64,000 nt of DNA from Limnanthes douglasii subsp. nivea (Eukaryota; Streptophyta; Magnoliopsida; Brassicales; Limnanthaceae), in the NCBI GenBank assembly GCA_036936605.1, contig JAUPFV010000001.1:117932771-117996770 (forward strand), given 5' to 3'. The notes below the pieces were generated by a model. That model was not told the origin of the DNA, ran no database searches, and saw nothing but the letters and a program-made list of their open reading frames with translations. Shown here in pieces: positions 34,424 to 43,449 of this stretch. Made by a program: the position numbers and the translations under genes. Position 1 is the stretch's first letter, and each line of letters starts with the position of its first letter.

Positions 34424-34920
34424 GTCGAATTTATTTCAAGTCGATCAAAGAGGGGACAGTTAAAGAGTCAATTCCAGAAGTTTCAACGTGGGTGGTTCGA
34501 ACTGATGGTGGTTCTAGCAGATTGGGATCGAGTGCAGGGTTCAATTGATTGCTCCTTATGGAGAAACTGTGTACCAGGTTATTCGATTTTCATGCGTTAA
34601 ATAACGAGGCTAAATACAAGGCTGTTTTAGCTGGTTTGAGGCTTGTAAGTATTTGTGGATAGAAAATAGTCCGTTTAGAGACAGATTCACAACTAGTGGT
34701 AAATATATGACAGCCATATTCGTGGCTAAGAAGGATCATTTAATTTTGTATTTGTGTGAACTTCGAAGCTTAACTCATTTGTTTAATAAATTGATTTTTG
34801 AGCATATTAATCGAAGGGATAATACAGTTCATAATTCTTTATCAACCATTTCTTACACAAAAGAGTATTCATGGATATTATTACTGGAAAGCCCTTCGAT
34901 TTTTGACAGGATCATAACAA
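34424..34920 (+). pseudogene. pol: Second RNase H (archaeal-type) of element B
   Basis: The frame opens VEFISSRSK, aligning with VEFHSSRSD of element C, then in another frame reads WVVRTDGGSSRLGSSAG. After NNEAKYKAVLAGLRL-like sequence at about 34,605 it continues VRLETDSQLVV-like, where the catalytic DS pair is preserved, then VAKKDHLILYLCELRSLTHL and FEHINRRDNTVHNSLSTISY in the frame at 34,653-34,925. It lacks everything upstream of this domain in pol. Frame changes occur near 34,530 and 34,660. Confidence 0.8.
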
Positions 34921-34924
34921 TATA

Positions 34925-35745
34925 AATATGCTGAGAAGTATTTGTTAATCCAGAACATAATTCGAGGTGATTAGCGATCTAATATCCTTAATTGTCTTTT
35001 AGTGGTACATTATCTCAAGATGTGAAGTTAGCTCAAATGATACGATACAAGGCTCATTGCTATGTTGTGTTAGATTGAGTATTATACAAAAAGTATTTAA
35101 ATAGACCACTACTACGATGTTTGGGTAAACAAAAATCTCAAGATATTTTATTTGAGTTGTATGATGGTGATGGTTCAGCTCACTTTGGTTTTAAGTCTTT
35201 AACACGGAGGATTTTGTTGGCATGCTATTATTGGCCTTCGATCATGAATGGTGCTAAAGTTTTAGTACAAGGTTGCGATACATGTCACTGATTTGGAATT
35301 CTATTTATAAACCAACACTACCCCTTACATTTGTATCCGAGGTTAGGTAGGGAATAAATTTAGTAAGGCCATTACCTATGGCTTCTGGAGGACGTCAAAT
35401 GATTATTGTAGCGGTGGATTTTTTTTTTGAAATGGGCTGAAGCTGAACCATTATCTGGTACAAGAGCCAAGGATGTTATCAAATTCATTGTGAATAATAT
35501 TTTTTGTCGCTTTGGAGTTCCTCGGAAAATTATCGCAGATAGTGGTCCTCAATTTAACAACAGAAAAATGGTTTTTCTTTTTATAATTCAAAGGGTATTA
35601 CACAATGTTTTTCTGCACTTTTTCATCCTCAAGCAAACAATAAAGTAGAAGTAACTAATAGGTCTATTCTGGAAGGTTTAAAACTCTATTGGGAGTGGTT
35701 TTTTATTTTTAGACATTTTATATGACTTTAATGAGTTTTGGATAA
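34925..35745 (+). pseudogene. pol: Integrase of element B, C-terminally deleted
   Basis: The zinc region reads LYDGDGSAHFGFKSLTRRIL, ACYYWPSIM and GCDTCH. The core shows IIVAVDFF, then after a frameshift in a T10-11 run (35,419-35,429) KWAEAEPLSGTRAKDVIKFI, GVPRKIIADSGPQFNNRKM and, in a third frame, QANNKVEVTNRSI. All three catalytic acids are thus still encoded but in different frames. At about 35,690 the reading ends in GVVFYF and the rest of integrase is missing; the next recognisable sequence is the post-integrase motif. The poly-T slippage is a clear inactivating lesion. Confidence 0.85.
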
Positions 35746-35835
35746 GTCGCATACTATTTCCTATCCTATTGGCCCATAAAAGGTTTAATGAGGTGTCACG
35801 TGTACATTAAAGGATATTAATAAAACACAAATTTC
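35745..35835 (+). other. Conserved post-integrase motif of element B
   Basis: GCATACTATTTCCTATCCTA, then TTGGCCCATAAAAGGTTTAA, TGAGGTGTCACGTGTACATT and GGATATTAATAAAAC. The minus strand of element C at 58,740-58,840 matches closely and element A at 9,880-9,950 matches loosely. Confidence 0.7.
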
Positions 35836-35889
35836 CGAATGGTTGTTTTGAATACAATCCTGGAATTATTTTGGTAACTAATCAAAGAC

Positions 35890-36290
35890 TGATCATCTTT
35901 GAAGTGTTTAGCCAAGAGTAATTATCTTTATTCGAAGTTTTACACGTTTATTAAAGGAATTGTTCAAAAACACAACCATATTCGAGGTGTTAACATTCTT
36001 TGAACGCACTATTTTTATTCGACGTGCTACACGTTCATTTAGAGAAAGATTTGAAAAGATAGTCATATTTGAAGTGCCAGCGTTCTTTAAATACGTTATT
36101 TTTATTTGAGGTGTCATGCGTTCATTTATAGGTGTTATACGTATATTAGTGCTAACGTCTTTTAAACACACTATTTGATTCGAAGTGCTAACATCTTTTA
36201 AAGGCATTATTTAATTTGGAGTGTCAACACTCTTTAAGCGCACTATTTTAAATAAGAATATTGTTCGAGGTGTAAATTACTTTATTTAAA
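35890..36290 (+). repeat. About 36-bp 3' UTR tandem array of element B
   Basis: Units of the form TTCGAGGTGCTAACATTCTT plus TAAACGCACTATTTTTA repeat about ten times with decay (for example at 35,978, 36,018, 36,068, 36,110, 36,180, 36,210). The consensus equals the reverse complement of the 36-bp unit at 58,340-58,640 in element C. The location is the same: between integrase and the antisense ORF. Confidence 0.75.
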
Positions 36291-36479
36291 CATAGCCAAT
36301 ATTTGAAGAATAAAAAAAATGCATTGTTCATTGGATATTAAAGTTCATATCTTACAAACATAAATTTAAGTGCCAAATGTTTAAGCACCTACCAAAATGG
36401 ATACACCAACAACAACTGGTGATTTAACAAAATATAAAACAAAATACAAATCTCTTTTAATCCTCTTGATATTTCTGGG

Positions 36480-38350
36480 GAGAGTGATCTGAGCTTCTTT
36501 TCAAGGAAATGTTTTCTTGGTCAAAGGAATCTTCATCTTCTTCTTCTTCTTACTCAGTTTCTTCATAAGATTTATCAGGTATAGGATCGAGTGCGTCGAT
36601 TGGATGATTTTTAATAGGAATTAATATCTAGCAACCTGACATATCTGCATTTGGAAACGCTGCATGAAATTCGCGGATCAAAGTGATTGTCTTTTGCTCC
36701 TTGGCATTTTTAACAACAGCAATGGTGTCTAGTCCGCATTGATTTTTGGCAGCTTTCACAACAATTTGTTTGTTGCCTCTGAATAAAGTCTTGAGTGATT
36801 CCATTTCGCCATCCAACTTTTTTTTCCTCCTCACTTTTGTTAAGAGACTCTTGAAAATATGAGTACTTCTTTTGCTCCTCGGATATTTCCCTCGCATATT
36901 TTTTTCTTGAGCTTAGTTAGCCCAGCCTGATGGGAAGTCTTCGGCTTGGCTATTTCTTGTTCGCAAACAACTCTTAAATACCGTGAGGTGGATGCCTTTT
37001 GTTATGAATTTTTGACCTATTAGCCTGGAAATATTAGATTTGATCAGCAATATGTCGACCAAAAATTCGCCTAATCTGTTTCTCTTTTACAATATCTTTT
37101 TTGTACCAGATCGTTTCTTTAGCCATCTCCTCGAATTTTTTTCTAGCAAACGTAACTTATGTGCCCAAGATTTTTACTGCCTCTTCGAGTTTCGAGAATG
37201 GTTGAAGAATAGTTTGGTGTGGTTTATTTTTGTATGAGGGTAAGTTTGTAACTTTTGTCTAAATTTTTGTGGAGTTTTAAGAGTATTTAATGTTTGGGTA
37301 GAATATAGAGGGAGAATTGAGCTGTCTGGTTGTATTTAATTTTCATTACCCTCATTTAATGTTGGTGGTTGGGTATTTATACCCTTATATTTGGGTCACA
37401 TGGGCTTTCGGGTCGTGTTTAATGGATTCGGGTCTAGTTTAAGGACCCATTAATTCTAAGTAAGGGAACAGACAGCTTAGTCAAAAAGTGATTAGGTTTG
37501 AAGTACTTTAGTTTTGTTCGGATAGTTCAATGGATGATGGTGTCCGAACTGCCCCTGTCCGGTAAGGTGGACACTGTCCGAATTGACCATGTCCGGTTCC
37601 CATAAAATAGGGTGACAGAATCCGGACTCATCATAGTTGATACTTCATCGGATTGATCCTCCATAGGTATTACAAGAGGAGTATGAGGAGTGGGAGGATT
37701 TCCATGAGGCCTGAATTCTCGGTTTCAGAAGCAGCATCGATTTATGTAGCTTCGACGTTGGAATTTGTTTATGTCTTTTCCTCTAATTCAGCTTCTTCTT
37801 CAAAAGCTTCATCTTGTAGTTGAAGGGGACTAGATCTTGTCGCTAGGTTTTTTGTTGAGTCTTCAAAGGACTTTTCTGTAATTCTTGGTTGGTCTCAACA
37901 ATCTTCTTTTGGGGAGGAGAAGATGGTGAATGATTCTCTGGGATTTTTTGTGCACGTTTTGTGGAGTATTTTTGTCTTCAAAGTATCCCATAGCTACAAA
38001 TGGTTTCTTTATGGGAGGAAATTTTTGGGAAGGTTGAGCCTCTGGCCGAATTTGAGGTGCTTCTTTGCGTGAAATTTGAGGTGGCTCCGTGTGGACACGT
38101 GATGGAGATGTTTATGATTCTTTGTGGAAAGATACGCTTTGTGTTACTTCGAGATTATTTCGAGGAGGAATTCGTTGTAGCGCCAGAGAGCGCCAAAAAT
38201 TATTGATAATTATCTATCACTCTAGTTGTACGATATTCAGCAGCCATTTCACTGATACACAAGTATTTTTAGAGGCCAAAAATAGGTTATATAGTAGCTT
38301 ATTATTTTTTTATAAACTAAAGTGAAGAAGAAAATGCAAATTAGTTTGTA
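36480..38350 (-). pseudogene. Antisense additional ORF of element B
   Basis: Read on minus, the N-terminal part (38,350-37,640) is Ser/Thr/Glu-rich, with DEAFEEEAELEEKT and AASETENSG matching EEASEEEVAEAT and AASDTEDDV of element C. A solo LTR interrupts it. The C-terminal part (37,209-36,500) reads FEEMAKETIWYKKDIVKEK, then a coiled-coil-like region and QIVVKAAKNQCGLDTIAVVK, ITLIREFHAAFPNADMS, followed by an acidic tail (EETE-EEEEDEDSFD). Element C has EIVVEATKTECGKDTLVATK and ISLLREIYATFPKV in the same order. Most of the central domain is missing. Function is unknown; Tat elements are known to carry such antisense ORFs. Confidence 0.7.
37215..37633 (-). mobile_element. Solo LTR of the element A family, perfect TAGTT duplication
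   Basis: A 419-bp LTR starting TGATGAGTCCGGATTCTGTC and ending AATAAACCACACCA on minus. It is flanked by TAGTT at 37,210-37,214 and 37,634-37,638. The second half matches the element A 5' LTR, including TATAAATACCC and CCTTAAACTAGACCC. TGTCCGGTAAGG-type repeats lie at its 5' part. It arose by LTR-LTR recombination after insertion into the antisense ORF of element B. Confidence 0.92.
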
Positions 38351-38470
38351 GAACGATGAAGATGAATCAGGAAAGTGGGATTTTCTGGTGAAAATGATGG
38401 TGGAAAAAAAGGTTTTCAAACTGCTCTCTTTATCTCCCTAGAAGTTGAATAAGGATTGAAAATAACTGAA

Positions 38471-38502
38471 GAGAAGGTATTTATAAGAGAAGGTATTTAT
38501 AA
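38471..38502 (-). promoter_or_regulatory. Duplicated TATA box before the antisense ORF of element B
   Basis: On + GAGAAGGTATTTATAA is tandemly repeated at 38,471 and 38,487, giving two TTATAAATACC boxes on minus, 16 bp apart. They lie about 120-150 bases upstream of the start of the antisense coding region. Element C has CCATAAATACTTTTT (54,470) at the matching place. Confidence 0.55.
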
Positions 38503-39028
38503 GAGAATGATTAAAGTGTCATAGTCAGAAGAATATGAAGAGTTGATGATGGTTATGGATGGATAAAATGAGCAGAGAAGGTAAAGGTTTGATTGACAGC
38601 TATTGAAGAACCGTCAAACGGTAACCTACTACTAAATAAAATGACAACTGGAAATTGGAAGACCTAGTGGCATGTTGCACATGCACTAGAGTATATTATG
38701 AGTCTCCAGCTACTAATAGATAAATAATTGAAATACCACGTGTATATTTGAAGCCAACTTGAAGATGTAATATAAACTATCGAAGAGATTGAAAGCATAA
38801 TATGGGAAAGCTTTGATTCGAGGAGACCTAAAATCTAAAAATAAGAATTTATGAATGAGGAAAACTTGGATATGGTTTTATTCGAAGAAGATAATCATTG
38901 AACTAAATAATTTTCATGAGAAGATTAGAGGTTTAAATTCGAAGCGATACAGAGGTTGACAAATTGACAGTCTTAATCCGCTCTGACTTTGAAAATTTCT
39001 AATTCTTGTTCGTCATTCTTTATAAGAA

Positions 39029-39040
39029 CTAGGGGGCTAC
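39029..39040 (+). other. Polypurine tract of element B
   Basis: ACTAGGGGGCTAC lies directly before the TGATAAGG LTR start. Element C has CTAAGGGGACTAT on minus at the equivalent place. Confidence 0.85.
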
Positions 39041-39333
39041 TGATAAGGATATGAATTGTTAGGGACTTAATTCAATGATATTAAAGTTACTATAGGTAAA
39101 TTTTAAAGTTATGAGAGGAGATTAGTATTAGTAGTAAATATAAAAGACTAATATGTAATTTGTTCTTTTTGTAACTGATTCGGTTGAAGTCTCCAACGCC
39201 CTATAAATAGAGGTGGGAGTTGATGAATAGGACGACTTTTATTCAACTTGGAATCTCTTTCTCTCTACAACTTTCTTTAGCATTCTATCTTTAGAAATAC
39301 AATTCAAACTCAATAGGGAGAACATAAGTCCCA
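39041..39333 (+). repeat. 3' LTR of element B
   Basis: About 293 bp from TGATAAGGATATGAATTGTT to AACATAAGTCCCA. It has a TATA-type box CCCTATAAATAGAGG at about 39,200 and a CT-rich end. The 3' boundary is chosen because ACAAA then matches the ACAAC flank of the 5' LTR. Confidence 0.75.
39200..39214 (+). promoter_or_regulatory. TATA box of the element B LTR
   Basis: GCCCTATAAATAGAGGTGGG lies about 130 bases before the LTR end, a usual position for the U3 promoter of a plant LTR. Confidence 0.65.
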
Positions 39334-39339
39334 ACAAAT

Positions 39340-41200
39340 AATACAAAATTTTATAAATATAACAAGATCGAAACAAAAATTATTATCTTATAATAGTATT
39401 ATTTTCTAAAAACCTAACCTTCCATGTCTCTTCAAAATCAAAACAAAATTACCGATTAAGCTCATTTGAACACCTGAACTGAACAAAAAAGCAAAATTTA
39501 AAATTAAATATAATTTGAAAAAAAAAACACATGAAATACAAAATAAATATATGTAATGATGGAAAAAAAATTTTGATTCAATAGACCAAATAAACTAAAA
39601 ATCTTTAACAAATTTAAAAATAGGAACAAAGCATCCATCACCTAATTATTCAAATAAGAAAATAAAATTAAAAATAAAAATATGTCATATGACTTTTATA
39701 AGATATATTTCATTTGTCTATATGTATTGATGGGGATTAGATATCTTCGGACTTGAACAACAAAATATTCTAGAGACATAAATTATGTGTATAAAAGATA
39801 TTTCATATGTCTATATAGAAGTGAAAATCAAAATATTATAGAGACAAAATGTTTGGTTAGAATAATAGTGCAAAATTTAAGTATAAAATAATTATTCATC
39901 CATTTTAAATGATCGACGTGTTATATTTATAATAAAATTTATGAATTTTGTAGTTAATAAAATCCAAAAATATATATAAAAAAGCTATTATCCCCATGAA
40001 TAATATTATTTTCGTTATGATAAAATTTTAAAATAAAATTCACTATACTTTTTACCATTCAACCTTCCACTCAACTTCAAATTTATATTTTATTTACATT
40101 TATTTAAGTAAACTCATATTGTTTACAAACATAAAATTTACCCATATCCAACCTAAATATACTCCTAGACTGTAACAATTTTAACCATAAAAATCCAAAA
40201 AATTAAAAAATCTAAATCAAGAAAGAATAATTAATATAATGAGAAATAATATATTGTGCTAAAAATCTCACCCAAAACACTAACAACGTATATTAATATC
40301 TTCTTTAAGTCTTAGATTCATTGAACCTTGAAAATCAATTTCCAAAAAATTTGTAAAAGTTTTGTAAAATTGCAGGATAGATTCCGAGCCAAACTCTCGA
40401 AATTAGATGTTTTACAAAACAAAACACCTAAATATAAGAGCTTATCTTAGAATTGTGTGTTATTTAAAAAAACATAAATATTGATACCTATGTCTTGAGA
40501 GTAAAAGGTTTTTTGTAACATTAATGTTGATGTTACAACAAAAAATTGAAAGCTCGTATAGAAACATGGAACATATGAATATATATTATATACATGTGTA
40601 TAAAATCGGCAATAAGTTGAAATTAGACAAAATAAAATTTCACTTTAGTTAATGAACTCATAACAATTTTCAACCCACTCAATCTCAAACAAAAAAAATT
40701 AGATAGAGATCAAATCAGAAAGAGGAGATATAGACATTGTGACATGAATCAGACAATGTTGTAACATTAGTTTTGATGTCTATGTCTTGTAACATTAATG
40801 TTGATGTATGTGTCTCGAGAGTGAAATAGTAAGTAAAACATGAGAAAAATGATTGACAAAGAGATAAATGTCAACTCAAGACAAAACAAATATTTTCTTT
40901 TATTTGATTCACATATTCTTGGATAATCTTTTGTTAAGTGATAAAAATACGAGAAATTATTGTTTATAATACAAGAGGTGAGTGTAAATTTTAAGATTTT
41001 GTTAGATAGAGTTGAGAGAAAAAATTAAAAGTGGAGAAGCCAATGTTAGAGGTTCGAAAGTTATATAGATGTGGTTAATCCTATATTTATACGAAGATAA
41101 AAAAAATTCTTGATAGAAGAAATAACAAGATGAAAAACATTTATAAAACATAAGCAAACTAATAAAAAATATGAATCAATAACCTTACACAAACATAAAA
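39340..41200. other. AT-rich stretch with no gene recognised
   Basis: Poly-A and poly-T rich sequence. A repeated phrase (TTGTAACATTAATGTTGATG) occurs at about 40,516 and 40,787. No coding region is visible. Confidence 0.5.
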
Positions 41201-41202
41201 TA

Positions 41203-41300
41203 TATATCTTTCAAACCGGAGTTCAGAAAAAAATATATGAAAAACCATCAACTTTGTTTTTTTATAACGAACAAACTAGATCCATGGATGCTATTTTTTA
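41203..41300 (+). repeat. Dispersed 100-bp module, copy 1
   Basis: Reads ATCTTTCAAACCGGAGTTCA, then CCATCAACTTTGTTTTTTTA, AACGAACAAACTAGATCCAT and GGATGCTATTTTTT. Copies 2 (43,021) and 3 (50,468) share the same blocks in the same order and orientation. A degenerate tandem array begins about 85 bases downstream. Confidence 0.8.
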
Positions 41301-41384
41301 AATTAGTTTTTGCCATACCTAGTAATCTTGCTCTCGTATTACGTTTGTTTGGTCTTTCATCTCTTACTTAATTTTTGTATGGTC

Positions 41385-41497
41385 TCGCATGATGTAATAG
41401 AGAGATGCGAGACCATGTATGATGTAATAGAGAGATGTGAGATACGTGTTGTGATAGGAGCAAAAATACTTGTTGGACCTCTAATAAAAAAACCCCT
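41385..41497 (+). repeat. AGAGATGCGAGA minisatellite, left part
   Basis: GATGTAATAGAGAGATGCGAGACC is repeated as GATGTAATAGAGAGATGTGAG about 30 bp later. The array appears interrupted by the SINE that begins at 41,498 and resumes at 41,705. Confidence 0.7.
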
Positions 41498-41705
41498 GAA
41501 AGGGGTAGCTGAGTCGGTGTAGTAAACCATGCTTGCGACCAAAGGTCGCGAGTTCGAATCCCTCTGCAAACACTTTTGTGGTTGAGCCTATCGCCTTGTA
41601 TGGTTTACCTTCTGGCATTGGTTTGCAGGTTATTGCGTTAGACTGAGGGTTTACCCTGTGCGCACTCGTTGAGTAGCGGCTGCGGGTTTCTTCCGAAAAA
41701 AAAAA
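41498..41705 (+). mobile_element. tRNA-derived SINE, copy 1
   Basis: About 200 bp with a tRNA-like head: an A-box-like GGTAGCTGAGTCGGT at 41,504 and a B box GAGTTCGAATCCC at 41,550-41,562. The tRNA-unrelated body includes TATGGTTTACCTTCTGGCAT and GGGTTTACCCTGTGCGCACT, and the end GGTTTCTTCCG carries an A10 tail. The second copy on minus at 45.6 kb matches along its full length. SINEs are transcribed by RNA polymerase III and use LINE machinery for mobility. Confidence 0.88.
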
Positions 41706-41875
41706 TGCGAGATACGGCATGATGAAATTGATAAATGCAGACCAAGCATGACGAAATGAAAAGATAAGAGATTGAGAATGATGAAATGGAATAAATGCAG
41801 ACCAATCATGACGAAGTGAAGAGATACGAGATATGCAGTATTTGATGTTAAGAGATGCGAGATTTTGCATCTGAC
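41705..41875 (+). repeat. AGATACGAGA/AAATGCAGACCA minisatellite, right part
   Basis: ATAAATGCAGACCAAGCATGACGA at about 41,729 recurs as ATAAATGCAGACCAATCATGACGA at about 41,791, a period of about 62 bp. Shorter GCGAGATAC units lie at both ends. It is purine-rich on +. Confidence 0.7.
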
Positions 41876-41879
41876 GAAA

Positions 41880-43020
41880 AAAATTACCTATAAATCCAAT
41901 TTTGTTTGTGTAAAAAAAATCAATGATACCTTAAATTTTGTTTCCGAACTATATACATTTTTAATTTTTTTTGTTTGATACAAATATTGATAGTCTTCCC
42001 ATTTTTTAAATGTAAGTTTCAGCCTCAACTTGATTTTAGAACATGATTTTGTGCTACACGCTTTTAATAAGTGGAGCTATAAGACGACTATAAGTAGTCT
42101 AATAATAGGAACGACATTAACACATGGTATTTAAAATCAGGAATTCAAATGGAATTGGCACCCACGGTCTCTGAATTCTCAATAAGGTAAAATGTTATTA
42201 AAATGTAAATTATAAAGTAATAGTATAAATGAGCATTAATTTAATTTTTGACTTCTTGCAAAAGATTGTAAGGTTTATTTTAGAACTCATCAAAATTAGG
42301 AAGCTATAGTTGAAACCGTTCATATGTGAAGTACTATTATTATGTTAAGACTTTATCCTAATTTGTCGTTTTATTTTCACTTCATCAATTTAATACTATT
42401 GGTTTTTGAAATTTAAATAGAAAAAAGTTTGGTTATAATATTTAAGCTGACTTTGAATCCATGTGGTTGAGCTCATAGGTTACGGCATATAAATTTTATA
42501 TGATTCCGGACCGACTAAGATATTGAAAGTTAGTCCAACACGGCGCGGGTGTAGAATGAGACTTGGCCATTTGATGAGCCATTTGAGAAACTTCTTCGTG
42601 GTTATAAAAACATCATTTTCACGCTTTTCAGGGGCAGAACTAGGTAGTATAAACCAATACACCAACTAGCTAGAAATGTACTAGTGAATATTATTATTAT
42701 TATTATTATTATTATATTATTATTAAATAGTTAACTCGTCTTTTCATTTTTTTTTATATTTTAGTTTGTGTCCTCCATTTTTACGCTATAACAGCTCAAG
42801 AATAAAAACTTGTACAAAATTATAAAAAATAAAAATTTAAATGTATTTTTTTAGATTTTATATTTTTTTAAAGTAAAATAATCCTGTGTATCCAAATAAT
42901 AAATTATTATCCATTACCAATCCATTTATATTTTATAATACCTCAACAAATTATATAAAATCATCATACACCTATTTGTTTAATTATTTTTGTTCATTTT
43001 GTCATTTTAAATTTTAAAAG
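41880..43020. other. AT-rich stretch with a dispersed repeat and (TTA)n
   Basis: No gene. 42,480-42,660 holds a sequence (TCCGGACCGACTAAGATATT; TTATAAAAACATCATTTTCA; GGGGCAGAACTAGGTAGTAT) that recurs diverged at 52,720-52,880. A (TTA)n microsatellite lies at 42,690-42,727. Confidence 0.6.
42690..42727. repeat. (TTA)n microsatellite
   Basis: About 12 TTA/ATT units with one interruption. Confidence 0.95.
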
Positions 43021-43119
43021 TTTGTATCTTGTCAAACATAACTCGTTAGAAAAATCGAAACTACCATTAATTTTATTTTTTTAAGACGAATCAAACTAGA
43101 TCTATTAGTGATATTTTTA
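43021..43119 (+). repeat. Dispersed 100-bp module, copy 2
   Basis: TTTGTATCTTGTCAAACATA, ACTCGTTAGAAAAATCGAAA, CTACCATTAATTTTATTTTT, AAGACGAATCAAACTAGATC and TATTAGTGATATTTTTACG. More diverged than copies 1 and 3 but in the same block order. The purine-rich array starts at its right edge. Confidence 0.65.
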
Positions 43120-43445
43120 CGAGAGACATTCAGACGAGAGACGTATAGTTGCAGAACAAGAGACGTAAAGTTGCGAGTTGAGAGACAGATTGTTGCAGAG
43201 CGAAAGAGCGATAGTTGCAGAGCGAAAGACGATACACAAAGATAAAAGATGCAAAGATAAGAGACGAGAGACGGAAATTGAAATACGAGAGATAGGAATT
43301 GTGAGACGAGAGACGAGAGTTGCGGAACGACGAGAGACGAGAAGCGCAAAGACGAGAGACGAAAGTTGTGAGACGAGATATGAAAGATGGAAAGACGAGA
43401 GACGAGAGTTGCAGGACGAGAGATGCAAGATGAGAATTGCGTAAC
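43116..43445 (+). repeat. GACGAGAGACGAGAGTTGC purine-rich minisatellite
   Basis: About 330 bases of degenerate units built from GACGAGA, GAGTTGC, GCAAAGA and GAGCGAAAGA. The + strand is nearly free of T-C tracts, giving strong purine strand bias. The matching open frames (88 codons on +, 138 and 103 on -) are low-complexity by-products of the repeat and are not called genes. Confidence 0.85.
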
Positions 43446-43449
43446 CAAG

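Larger units (their letters stand above)
34117..39333 (+). mobile_element. Ty3/gypsy Tat-type retrotransposon B, internally deleted
   Basis: LTRs at 34,117-34,420 and 39,041-39,333 both begin TGATAAGGATATGAA. The flanks are ACAAC (34,112-34,116) and ACAAA (39,334-39,338), a 4/5 match for a target duplication. After the 5' LTR the sequence enters directly the second RNase H, so gag, protease, RT and first RNase H are deleted. Integrase, post-integrase motif, 36-bp array, antisense ORF, polypurine tract and 3' LTR follow. A 419-bp solo LTR is nested in the antisense ORF. It cannot move on its own. Confidence 0.85.

Noticed and set aside
41498..41575. A functional tRNA gene at the SINE head
   Set aside because: A-box and B-box-like sequences are present, but no full cloverleaf or acceptor stem closes, and the sequence continues into a SINE body with an A tail that is shared with a second copy.
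43032..43448. Protein-coding genes on the minus strand (138 and 103 codons)
   Set aside because: They are Ser/Leu-rich low-complexity translations of a purine-biased repeat, and open frames occur on both strands.
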